Shown here one piece after another: positions 19,175-26,541 of a stretch of 26,626 nt of DNA. Under the pieces are notes generated by a model that saw only the letters and a list, made by a program, of their open reading frames with translations, made no database searches and was not told where the DNA came from. Position 1 is the stretch's first letter. Each line of letters opens with the position of its first letter. The DNA comes from Chara braunii. Lineage: Eukaryota > Streptophyta > Charophyceae > Charales > Characeae. The position numbers and the translations under genes are program-made. The stretch lies in contig BFEA01000008.1 of NCBI GenBank assembly GCA_003427395.1, positions 4,240,972-4,267,597 on the forward strand, read 5' to 3'.

Positions 19175-19288
19175 GGGTACCTTCTTTCGTGACAGAGGCC
19201 TCGCCCGCCTTGCCTGAGGCAAGGGCTCCAAGGCCGAGGGGTCCTCTGTTGCAAAAGGAGGTACCCTCAGTATATTGAGGGTACCTCC
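19175..19288. mobile_element. Foldback element with perfect terminal hairpin
   Basis: GGGTACC...ACAGAGG (from 19175) pairs with CCTCTGTTGC...GGTACCC (to 19266) as about 24-bp imperfect arms. Inside lie further small stems (CTTGCCTGAGGCAAG). The right arm is reused in a second hairpin: 19257-19269 pairs perfectly with 19276-19288 over 13 bp around a 6-base loop. It is a MITE-like foldback. A GTGGGACCTAGCCCC sequence just upstream (about 19106-19120) matches the ends of the 22838 element. Confidence 0.6.
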
Positions 19289-19530
19289 ACCGCATAGTTG
19301 TTCTGTGAGGACTTAGCTAAGACATCTTGAGCTTGACTTTGATTAGTTTTGGACTTAGTTAGAAGTGGATGGGACGCTGGACCCGCTTTCTAGCATTGGC
19401 CGAAACTGGGTAATGGCCCCAGCTGTACCGGGTTGAATTGTGAGAACCCCGGCCTCAATCTATTTCTCTTGAATACAGAGTAACCGACTTTAAAAAAAAA
19501 ACAAAAAAAAACAAAACAAAAAAAGACACA

Positions 19531-20010
19531 GTTGAGCTGAGTTGGTTAGGCATGCAAGTGGTGGCATTCAGGAGGTTGTGGGTTCGAGCCCCACAACCGC
19601 CTGTGGCGAAGTTAGTGCCAAGCAGCAGTGGTAGTCCACTTGATTGATACCTCTGATCGGTAATAGCAGGGTCCTTGGCCAACACGTGGTGAGTGTGAGT
19701 GTGAGTGGGTTGCGTGTGGTGTGCGGGACAGTGTTGCCCTTAGACACTGCTGTTATTCGGTTGGGGGTGGGGGACTATGAAAAGGGAGGCACAGCTACTG
19801 GCAAAATGCTCGGTCTTTGCGTTAGCCGGAACCCCACCGGCGGCCCCACCTCATCCTTGACTGCATCATGGCTGGCGGGGGTGGGCAGGGCAACATGCAT
19901 CCCCTCTGATGGCTGGAGGGAGACAACAAAGCTATGTTTGCAGGGGTCCCCTGTCCAAGCCTTCGGAGTAGTGGTAGGTAGGTAGTGAAGGTAGTGAAGG
20001 TAGTGAAGGT
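19531..20010 (+). mobile_element. tRNA-headed SINE candidate
   Basis: GAGCTGAGTTGGTTAGGCATG (19534-19554) fits a tRNA A box and D arm. GTGGGTTCGAGCCCCAC (around 19578-19594) is a B box with a pairing T arm, 40-50 bases on. There is no acceptor stem, so this is a tRNA-derived head rather than a tRNA. About 400 bases of unrelated body follow, ending in a short tandem repeat (GGTAGTGAA, three to four times, about 19978-20010), a SINE-like tail. An A-rich tract lies just upstream (19490-19524). No target duplication was found. Confidence 0.45.
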
Positions 20011-20107
20011 GAATAGAAATAATAATTAGAAAGATGATGAAAGATTTGAGAGAAGAATATAGCGTAGTTTCCCCTTTTTAGGGTAACTTCAGTAGAGTCA
20101 CAAAAAT

Positions 20108-20246
20108 GAGTTATAATTGCACTAGGGGGCAAGATACAGTTCGCAATTGCACTTCAGGCACCCTACGTGGCCAGAAAGCTGGGTTGTATACATTGCCCCA
20201 ACTGCAATTCGAAACTGTATCTTGGCCCATTGTGCAATTATAACTC
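20108..20246. mobile_element. Foldback MITE, about 139 bp
   Basis: GAGTTATAATTGCAC... at 20108 and its complement ...GTGCAATTATAACTC ending 20246 form about 45-bp arms with few mismatches (including AAGATACAGTT/AACTGTATCTT). A looser extension reaches GAGTCAC on the left (about 20094) and GTGACTC on the right (about 20260). A direct GCGTAGTTTC occurs at 20061 and 20262 and might be a target duplication. Confidence 0.7.
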
Positions 20247-20260
20247 TTTTCCGTGACTCC

Positions 20261-20740
20261 CGCGTAGTTTCTCCAAAGAAGTCATGCTTCAGAACTTGCA
20301 GAACACAATGTGGGGCCAATGGGAGCGGTCCCACTTAGTACACGGATCCGATGTTTCTGCCCATAGATTTCAGAATCTAATCGTCCTGGTAATGAAGATT
20401 CGTTGAAGAAGTATTCGATCCAAACAAGATCTGAGAACTCAATCCAAACAAGATCTGTCACGGAGAGGGTACGCTGGGCCCAATTCCCCGCTGCACCGGC
20501 ACGTGATGCTCTATACGAATAGAATGGAGCATCTTCTTCACTAAAAAAGGAAAAAATCCACCTCATGTGTGTCAATCTGGAAACCTTTTTTTACAGAGGG
20601 ATGGCAATCTGATCTTACCAGTAATCACGTCGCCCCCCCCCCCCCACCCTCTAGTCATGCTGCCCTGGCATTTTTCTTGGGGGTCTGCCTACCAGAACAA
20701 AATGGCTGGCATTGCCAGCAAAAAGAAGGCTTCTGCCGGT
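20261..20740. other. Unassigned spacer with a direct repeat
   Basis: ATCCAAACAAGATCTG occurs twice about 25 bases apart (around 20424 and 20449). GCGGTCCCACTTAG near 20324 resembles the end of the GGTCCCAC foldback family seen at 22845. A run of C lies at 20631-20645. No gene is seen. Confidence 0.4.
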
Positions 20741-20960
20741 TGGTTTGTTTGTTTGTTTGTTTGTTTGTTTGTTTGTTTGAAGAAGATCAATCTTTATTAA
20801 TATCAAAGCCAGGACGCGGGACCCGCGTCCATTACAAAAGTCGCTGTGGCTCTGAGCCGAGCAAGGCTCTCCGGCCAGGCAGAGCTCATGCCACGACTGC
20901 TTCAAGGGCGCAAATCCTTCTTCTCATCTTCTCCATAGCATCTCACTGTCCACACTACAC
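20741..20960 (-). mobile_element. 3' end of a LINE with (CAAA)n tail
   Basis: On the minus strand a short open end (MEKMRRRICALEAVVA, then stop) is followed by about 100 bases, then the perfect hairpin GGACGCGGG-T-CCCGCGTCC (plus 20812-20830), AATAAA (plus TTTATT, 20793-20798), and after about 14 bases a (CAAA)n tail (plus 20743-20779). Polyadenylation signal plus microsatellite tail is the signature of a non-LTR retrotransposon 3' end, here 5'-truncated or cut off by the MITE at 20964. Confidence 0.6.
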
Positions 20961-21185
20961 TAAGGGCGTCGCCAAACCAATGTAGAAAACAGCATTTTCG
21001 ACTTTTTCTCCTCGCCACACAGCATGTCGAGATCCGAGATGTGAAAAAAAATCAGGAGCTGTCAGGGAAAGGGTTTTGACACCTCCTCTCGAGCAAGGCT
21101 CGTTTCCCAGCCTGTAACTTGGACATTTTCAACAGTCCTCCCATGGGATGTCGAGTTCTTGCCCCAATGTGGAAAAGGAGAAGGG

Positions 21186-21266
21186 GTCCCTTGGGACATC
21201 CGTTAAAATTGGAACTGGAACCAAACAGAGAAGATTAGCATGGCCCCTGTGCCAAAAAAAAATAAG
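21186..21266 (+). pseudogene. U6 snRNA retropseudogene with A tail
   Basis: GTCCCTTGGGACATCCG, TAAAATTGGAAC and ACAGAGAAGATTAGCATGG are diagnostic of the 5' two-thirds of plant U6. Differences are loss of CG in the 5' hairpin and a TGGAACC-like insertion before ACAGAG. U6 similarity stops after CCCCTGTGC (about 21252) and is replaced by CAAAAAAAAATAAG. AAGGAGAAGGG flanks it exactly on both sides (21175-21185 and 21267-21277). A truncated 5' U6, an A tail and a target duplication indicate LINE-mediated retrotransposition. It is not a functional U6 gene. Confidence 0.88.
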
Positions 21267-21346
21267 AAGGAGAAGGGACCAACATTTGTCCTATCTTCAC
21301 CCCAATTTTGCCTCTTTTCTGCATAGGCCTTGTGAGTTCTTCACTT

Positions 21347-21403
21347 TTTTTTTTTTTTTTTTTTTTTTTTTTNTTTTTTTTTTTTTTTTTTTTTTTTTTT
21401 TCA
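21347..21403 (-). mobile_element. Poly(T) insertion with 12-bp target duplication
   Basis: AGTTCTTCACTT occurs at 21335-21346 and 21404-21415 on either side of a T run containing the N at 21373. Copy B has the site only once. This fits an A-tailed retro-insertion on the minus strand. Because contigs were joined inside the homopolymer, an inserted body could be missing at the N. Confidence 0.6.
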
Positions 21404-21452
21404 AGTTCTTCACTTCTACATGCTGTGTGGGAAAGAGGGTTTTTCTGTGTAA

Positions 21453-21866
21453 GGGCGTCACCACACCAATGTCGAAAACTGATTTTTCGACATTAAATTT
21501 TTCTCCTCGCCACACAGCATGTCCAAATCCGAGATGCAAAAACAATTCAGGAGCTGTCAGGGAAAGGGTTTCCACACCTCCTCTCTCTCGAGAAGGGCTC
21601 TTTTCCACTTCAGGCCTGGAACTTGGACATTTTCAACAGTCCTTGGATGGGATGTCGAGTTCTTGGCCGAATCTGGAAAAAGAGAACGCACCAACGCTTG
21701 CCCTATCTTAACCCCAGTTTGTCTCTTTTGTGCATACGACTCGTGACTTCTTCACTTGGACACAGTGTGTGTGGCGAAGAGGGGTTTTCTGTCGAAAGAG
21801 GGAATGTCGAAATCTACTGACATATGTCGAATTTCGTGATGTTTCGACATTGGTGTGGCGAGGCCC
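21453..21866. mobile_element. MITE copy B, complete, inside copy A
   Basis: Ends GGGCGTCACCACACC (21453) and GGTGTGGCGAGGCCC (21866) are inverted, and TAA flanks both sides (21450-21452, 21867-21869). A 3-bp TWA target duplication is typical of PIF/Harbinger-type elements. It has no coding capacity. It gives the uninterrupted reference for copy A, showing the pre-insertion sites of the U6 and poly(T) insertions. Confidence 0.75.
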
Positions 21867-21965
21867 TAAAGAGGCAATGTCTAGAATTTCCTGGCATATG
21901 TAGAATGTCGTGATGTTTAGACATTGGTGTGGCGAGGCCCAAAGACAAACTACAAAATTCGTTTA

Positions 21966-22324
21966 GGGCCTCGCCACACCAATGTCGAAACGGTGAAATT
22001 TTCAACAACTGTCAGACCACTTTCGACATTCACGGTTTCGACACAATGGCCGCCTTCGCCACACCGGATCTTGAGGCATAGATGTCGAAATCAGCACATC
22101 CTTCAACACCTCGTCTCCGTGATGTCGAAACTGGACACGCTGCAGGCGGGCCGTTCGACAGCCATGTCGAAACTGGACCCGCTGCAGGCGGGCGGTTCGA
22201 CACCCATGTCGAAACCACCTTTCCGACCGTTGTCGAAAAATTTTCGACATTTTTTCTTTGACAGTCTGTGTCGCGAAGAAAAAATGTCGAAAACTCGAGT
22301 TTCGACATTGGTGTGGCGAGGCCC
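21966..22324. mobile_element. MITE of the GGGCCTCGCCACACC family, 359 bp
   Basis: It begins GGGCCTCGCCACACC-AATGTCGAAA and ends with the exact inverse. TTA flanks both sides (21963-21965 and 22325-22327). TIR plus 3-bp TTA duplication points to the PIF/Harbinger superfamily. The interior repeats ATGTCGAAA or TTTCGACAT about ten times and has a 42-bp tandem duplication. There is no transposase; it is non-autonomous. Confidence 0.85.
22122..22205 (+). repeat. 42-bp tandem duplication inside the MITE
   Basis: Two units (22122-22163, 22164-22205), each starting ATGTCGAAACTGGAC and containing CGCTGCAGGCGGGC, differ at only a few positions. Each unit starts with ATGTCGAA and contains GTTCGACA, so it is itself foldable. 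Confidence 0.8.
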
Positions 22325-22470
22325 TTAGCGGACAGTGCGTTTCGACAGTCGTTCCCCCAACACAATGCAGCCCCTCATTTTGTCTGTAGGTGACCAGCAA
22401 TATAGCTTGTAGACATTCATTATAATTAGGACGCCTTATGTTCCACAAAAGAACAAAATGTTATTTATAT

Positions 22471-22634
22471 TTCTTGAAGGAAATTGAAACCTATTTATTT
22501 GTCCCTAAACATGTCACCGTAGGCTGGACTCCCTTGGATGTATCTGGACTTCATATAAGTCCAGAAGGACGCTCAGAAGATAAAACGGTGACATTTTTAG
22601 GGGAAAACTAGTAGGTTTCTATTTTTGTCAAGAA
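22471..22634. mobile_element. Foldback MITE, about 164 bp
   Basis: TTCTTGA...GAAACCTA...CCCTAAACATGTCACCGT on the left pairs with ACGGTGACATTTTTAGGGG...TAGGTTTC...TCAAGAA on the right over about 50 bp with mismatches. Pairing extends loosely outward (about 22455-22647). The centre has its own hairpin (TCTGGACTT...AAGTCCAGA). Confidence 0.75.
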
Positions 22635-22837
22635 TATAAAATGTCCTTTCAAATGAAAGTTCCCTGCCCAAACTTGTAGTAGTAGCAGCAGAAGAAGAGG
22701 AAAATGGTGGGGGTGGGGAAGAGGAACAAATAAAGAAAAAAAGAGCTAACACCAAGTAGAAGATTTCGTGCAACAGACAAATTTAAATACAAAAAAAAGG
22801 AAACGGAAGTCGTATCCGTACAAGGGCAAGGCATATT

Positions 22838-23003
22838 GGCGCGAGGTCCCATCAGCAAGAGATTGGATTTAGCTCCTGAATCTGGACGTGTTTTAAGCAG
22901 AGATGCAGAAAAGCTGGTCAATCTCAAATTTCTGCACTTTTCCAGGAACACGTCTAGATTCAGGTCTTCAATCCAATCCATGTTGCTAGTGGGACCTGGC
23001 CCC
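22838..23003. mobile_element. Foldback MITE with GGTCCCA ends
   Basis: GGTCCCATCAGCAAGAG-ATTGGATTTAG...CTGAATCTGGACGTGTT (from 22845) pairs with the inverse arm ending AGTGGGACC (22996). Weaker pairing to GGCCCC extends the ends. Related ends occur near 19106, 20324 and 23252, so it is a family. Confidence 0.75.
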
Positions 23004-23048
23004 TGGAACAAATACTACTTATCATTCAGGCATGTTGTCGTAGTTATA

Positions 23049-23170
23049 GGGCCTCGCTGCACTACTCTTGAAATGCACAAAAGACAAAACTCATGGCCGT
23101 GTATCTTTCCATGTTCTAGCGGAAGGTTCACTCTCCTTTTGCACATTTCGAGAGAAGTGCAGCGAGGCCC
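23049..23170. mobile_element. Foldback MITE, 122 bp, GGGCCTCGCTGCACT ends
   Basis: Left GGGCCTCGCTGCACT-ACTCTTGAAATGCACAAAAG and right arm are inverted copies with few mismatches. ATA lies on both sides (23046-23048, 23171-23173), a possible 3-bp target duplication. The first bases match the GGGCCTCG ends of the 21966 family, but the interior differs. Confidence 0.8.
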
Positions 23171-23251
23171 ATAGTCGTAGGAATTTTTGCTCGATTGGGG
23201 ATTTCCCGTGGCGATTTTGGGGGGACCGCAGCAGGGAATGGGCCTTGCCGA

Positions 23252-23341
23252 GGGCCAAGTCCCACTTACCCAAATTCTTGATTTCTTACCGTTGATTCTG
23301 AAGATCAACGACCAGAAATTCAGCCAAGTGGGACTTGGCCC
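23252..23341. mobile_element. Foldback MITE, 90 bp, GGGCCAAGTCCCACTT ends
   Basis: GGGCCAAGTCCCACTT at the left is the exact inverse of AAGTGGGACTTGGCCC at the right. The arms continue with mismatches to CCGTTGATT / GATCAACG near the centre. Its ends resemble the GGTCCCAC family. Confidence 0.8.
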
Positions 23342-23441
23342 CGGGAGTGCCACGCTCAGCCCGGATTGCTGTGGTGCAAATGTGAGGGAAGCCGAACCCG
23401 TTTTCCGGCCTGTAATAAATGGACCTGACTGAACATTACAA

Positions 23442-23736
23442 AAAAGGGATAATTTACGAAATATCCCTGTAAGTTGAGATATATGCCAAAATGACACTAA
23501 AAGATGTGGGTAGAACGGAATACCCCCCTGATGCATAAAATGTTTTGCAAAACGCCCCTGGCGTCGGTTGGGCCCGCCATCTTTGCAAAATACCCTGACC
23601 GGGTACAGTCCATCTTTGCAAAATGTCCCGGTACTTGCCAACTTTTCCCAGCCCCTATTTCATTTTCGTTTTACCCCTGTTAGCCCGGGTCATCTTGCAT
23701 TTTGCCCGCGGGCCGTTTGAGGCCAACGGCGTTTTC
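23442..23736. other. Unassigned spacer with CATCTTTGCAAAAT repeats
   Basis: CCATCTTTGCAAAAT followed by a C-rich stretch appears twice (about 23577 and 23610), with related TTTTGCAAAA nearby. It may be the remnant of another repeat. No gene is seen. Confidence 0.35.
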
Positions 23737-23893
23737 CAGGCCCTTGAAGAGAACACACCACCATTGTCGCTGTTATCTTTTGAAGCAACTTTCTGTCCAG
23801 ATACACCCACCAGCTGTCCAGGGGTGTATCTAGACAGAAAGTTGCTTCAAAACATAATAGCCATAATGGTGGTGCGTTCTCTTCAAGGGCCTG
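23737..23893. mobile_element. Foldback MITE, 157 bp, long stem
   Basis: CAGGCCCTTGAAGAGAAC begins a left arm of about 72 bases ending GATACACCC. The right arm is its near-perfect inverse (GGGTGTATC...GTTCTCTTCAAGGGCCTG). The loop is only about 14 bases (ACCAGCTGTCCAGG). It is the longest near-perfect hairpin in the window and would make a long double-stranded RNA if transcribed. Confidence 0.85.
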
Positions 23894-23942
23894 GTGGTGC
23901 GTTCTATTGGGGGCCGCGCTGCCGTTTAGTCAGCAGCTGCGT

Positions 23943-23962
23943 TGTGTATGTTTGTGTGTGTT

Positions 23963-23994
<32 letters not shown>

Positions 23995-24023
23995 CATGTG
24001 CGTGTGTGTGTGTGTGTGCGTGC

Positions 24024-24060
<37 letters not shown>

Positions 24061-24077
24061 TGAGAGACAGAGAGAGA

Positions 24078-24126
<49 letters not shown>

Positions 24127-24153
24127 CCTCGCCACAGTGTGCGTGTGCGTGTG

Positions 24154-24198
<45 letters not shown>

Positions 24199-24199
24199 C
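23943..24199. repeat. Compound (GT)n-(GA)n microsatellite
   Basis: (GT)n at about 23943-24026 and (GA)n at about 24026-24125 are followed by a short GGGCCTCGCCACAG island (a MITE-end match), then (GT)n and (GA)n again to 24199. Frames coding poly(His-Thr) or poly(Glu-Arg) here are artefacts of the repeats. Confidence 0.95.
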
Positions 24200-24417
24200 C
24201 TTGCCTGACATCCCGCCCCTGCAGTCTCTAAAATAGGGACAGTGACCTGCATCTTCACTCGGAGTAGCAACAGTATCGTTCAACAACACACCCTCTGCTG
24301 CAGCAGAAGTGGTAGCGGCAGAAGGTGCGACAGCAGGTGAAACCGTGCCTGCCAATTTTGGGTTTGATTTCTTTCTTTGGATCCCCCCCCCCCCTGCTGT
24401 AGTGCGGGGTGAGTTGC

Positions 24418-25186
24418 TCACAAATGTGGGTCCGGACTAGAAGTGGGATCAGTGCCATTTACTGTGCCCGCTGCTGGGCTTGAGCTATGGCCTAAACCCA
24501 GACTCTTTCCAACATCACGACTCGGTTCTGGACCGACACCCGGTTCTGGACCGACACCTGAAACCACCTTGGCAACACCACTGCAAATGGTACCAAAGAT
24601 TGTCCCTGGCCCAGCACCTGATCTTGCCTGAGTATTGGTGCCGTTGTTGGCCTCATTAGGAGTCAATACCATCCGCAGTACCATCCCCCTTACTGAGATC
24701 TGTCGAACCGGGCCTAGAAAAGTTGCCATCCTCGAGACAAAAAAACGTGTCAGGACCAGGAACAGAGTCCTGTCCAGAACTATGAACAGACACAAAATCA
24801 TGCCCAGGGACGGTGCCAACATTCATATCACTGACAGAAACAATTCCGCTGCCAGCAGCAATGCTAATGACAGAGCTACCACCTACCAGATCCCCTGAAT
24901 CAGAACCAGAAACTGCCCCTTGTCCAACTTCAGAAATAGTGCCAGCTCCATTACCAGTAGTAGGACCTATGCCACTACTAGTGCTATTACCACCACCAGT
25001 GCTGGTGATGACTCTGTTGTTGGTCCCTGTATTAAATTCGGCATTATGCCTGGATCCCATACCGGCAGCGGTGATGCTTCCAGCATCGGCACCGGGATCT
25101 TTCATGTTAACGAGACCAACGCACCAGGCACCAACCCCAATGCCAGCAACACCAATCCCCCCCGTCTCTGTGACGCGCAACCTCAT
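24418..25186 (-). pseudogene. Gly/Ser/Thr-rich low-complexity reading frames, unknown
   Basis: A minus-strand frame (25186-24656, 176 codons) reads Gly/Ser/Thr-rich low-complexity protein (GGGNSTSSGIGPTTGNGAG). A second frame (to 24418) continues in similar style (SGAGPGTIFGTICSG, VGPEPGVGPEPS), suggesting one former coding stretch with a frameshift near 24660. A Thr/Ala-rich piece (AVAPSAATTSAAAEG) follows beyond a run of C at 24386. VGPEP is an 18-bp tandem repeat in DNA. No family is recognised, and biased composition alone could keep several frames open. Confidence 0.25.
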
Positions 25187-25349
25187 GCCCTGTGCTGTCT
25201 TTCGTTCGGAGTGCTAGATGTGTGGAAGGAGGCCCAGAAAAAGAGCAAGATGGGGTGTGCCAAGGATTTTTGGAAATTGAGTGTGGGGACACAGACGGAA
25301 CTGAAATCCCCCGTGTTGGTCCGATGAAGTAAGTTTCGCACGTTGCGGA

Positions 25350-25628
25350 ATGCGTGCGCGAGCATGGCGCGAAAAGAGAAAAATCCAAATTCAATCCAAA
25401 AAGTATAGTCGAGCTTCCCACCGTGCTACGGCTCGTCGTTTAGAGCGAAAGGGCTTGGGCACGCTTCGTGTGTCCCGTTTTCGTATCAAATCCCGTCGTC
25501 GTTCGCTGGTCAGTTCTGAGTTTGACGTGGATGGTCTCAGCCCCGTGGCTCTTTCTTCTGAGTTTGACGTGGATGGTCTCAGCCGCATGGCTCTTTCTTT
25601 ATGCTCGTCTTCACTCCGCACATGGTAG
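25350..25628 (+). CDS. Hypothetical ORF with a duplicated 14-residue segment
   Basis: A 92-codon plus frame begins with a very basic part (REKRKIQIQSKK, RATARRLERKG) and ends in a 42-bp tandem duplication at 25514-25597, read as SSEFDVDGLSPVAL followed by SSEFDVDGLSRMAL. I do not recognise it and see no promoter or splice evidence. It may be an exon fragment or chance. Confidence 0.2.
   Translation: MRARAWREKRKIQIQSKKYSRASHRATARRLERKGLGTLRVSRFRIKSRRRSLVSSEFDVDGLSPVALSSEFDVDGLSRMALSLCSSSLRTW
25514..25597 (+). repeat. 42-bp tandem duplication
   Basis: TTCTGAGTTTGACGTGGATG begins both units (25514 and 25556); they differ at only a few bases. A length divisible by three keeps the frame. Confidence 0.85.
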
Positions 25629-25651
25629 TGGAAACCCCTAGATTCGTAGCG

Positions 25652-26041
25652 CTAAAAAAGCTGACATTCGATGCGTAGAGTGCGCGGCCACTGGGGTTTT
25701 ACTGCCGTCCACAAGATGAGAATCAACTCGTTGAATGGCAACAATATCAAGTAAGGTGGGAAGTGCGTATCGATAATGACAAACCCAGCCTCTACGAACC
25801 CTGAACAACGATTTGCCGGAGGAAAGTAGTATCGTCCGCCGATTTGTGCAACGGCTTCTCGTACGTCCCACTCGCATACACGTGTCCTCTCCTCATTGTA
25901 GGGAAAAGTCCGTGTTGAGTCGGGAGGTGCGGGAGGCTGGTGCCCGATCGGAGGGTACTTGTCAGTCCACATATCAATCAATTGCAAAAACCTCGAGACG
26001 TCATCAAGAAAAGAAAACACTCGCGCAACCTCCCCCCCCAC
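25652..26041 (-). CDS. Uncharacterised 129-residue ORF
   Basis: The minus frame starting at 26041 looks more protein-like than its neighbours: an amphipathic N-terminus (MGGEVARVFSFLDDVSRFLQ), a proline-rich stretch (YPPIGHQPPAPPDS), a charged part (NEERTRVCEWDVREAV) and a hydrophobic C-terminal third (FPPYLILLPFNELILILW) that could be membrane-associated. No known domain is seen. It could be an exon of a host gene or a transposon fragment. Confidence 0.25.
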   Translation of the reverse strand: MGGEVARVFSFLDDVSRFLQLIDMWTDKYPPIGHQPPAPPDSTRTFPYNEERTRVCEWDVREAVAQIGGRYYFPPANRCSGFVEAGFVIIDTHFPPYLILLPFNELILILWTAVKPQWPRTLRIECQLF

Positions 26042-26522
26042 TCAATCCTTTTCTACACGAGAGAGAGAGAGAACACTCATCAGCTTGATCATGCATGTAA
26101 CTAGCAGACCGGCCCGCGACTCGGGTTTAGTGAGTCAGCGCGACGTTGATCTGAGGCGCCTTGTTTCTCGGGGCCGCCCTGTGGCTCGGGTGCTGTTGTT
26201 GTGCAACATAAGGCAGATGACATGCGCAGTACGTTCAGAGCTACAGATCTAAACACTCTTGCATTCTCCAACAAAATCCCTACAACAATCATCTAATCAA
26301 CGTAAAGAAACACGGATCTCCATACATTCATTCACTGTGGAAGGTGTGAAAATGAGATATGCGCAAAGACAAAAAGGATGGATCGGAACAATACACACAC
26401 ATCCACCGTTCACAAGATAAGAAGACGGGGTTCTTGCATGGGGGGACTACCCAGGAAACTAATGGAAGAGTTCCGGAAGAAGTTCTTTCACATAAAAACA
26501 TCATGCCGACTCATTCCCATTC
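26042..26522. other. Unassigned spacer
   Basis: No gene, RNA or clear repeat was recognised, apart from a short (GA)n at about 26059-26072. Confidence 0.4.
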
Positions 26523-26541
26523 AAGAGAGAGAGAAAGAGCG

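Larger units (their letters stand above)
20964..21940. mobile_element. MITE copy A, interrupted by three insertions
   Basis: The left end GGGCGTCGCCAAACC (20964, after TAA) and right end GGTGTGGCGAGGCCC (21940) are diverged inverted ends of the GGGCCTCGCCACACC family. Comparison with copy B (21453-21866) shows that copy A carries a U6 retrocopy (21186-21266), a poly(T) insertion (21347-21403), and copy B itself. The right piece of copy A resumes at 21870 and aligns to the corresponding part of copy B. The outer target duplication looks like TAA/AAA, so it has probably mutated. Confidence 0.7.

Noticed and set aside
19531-19600. A functional tRNA gene
   Set aside because: D and T arms are present but there is no pairing acceptor stem.
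23926-24421. Long frames of His-Thr or Ser-Leu repeats
   Set aside because: They are translations of (GT)n and (GA)n microsatellites.
26059-26080. CTGATGAG on the minus strand as another hammerhead
   Set aside because: The following sequence does not form stem II and no properly placed GAAA with stem III was found.
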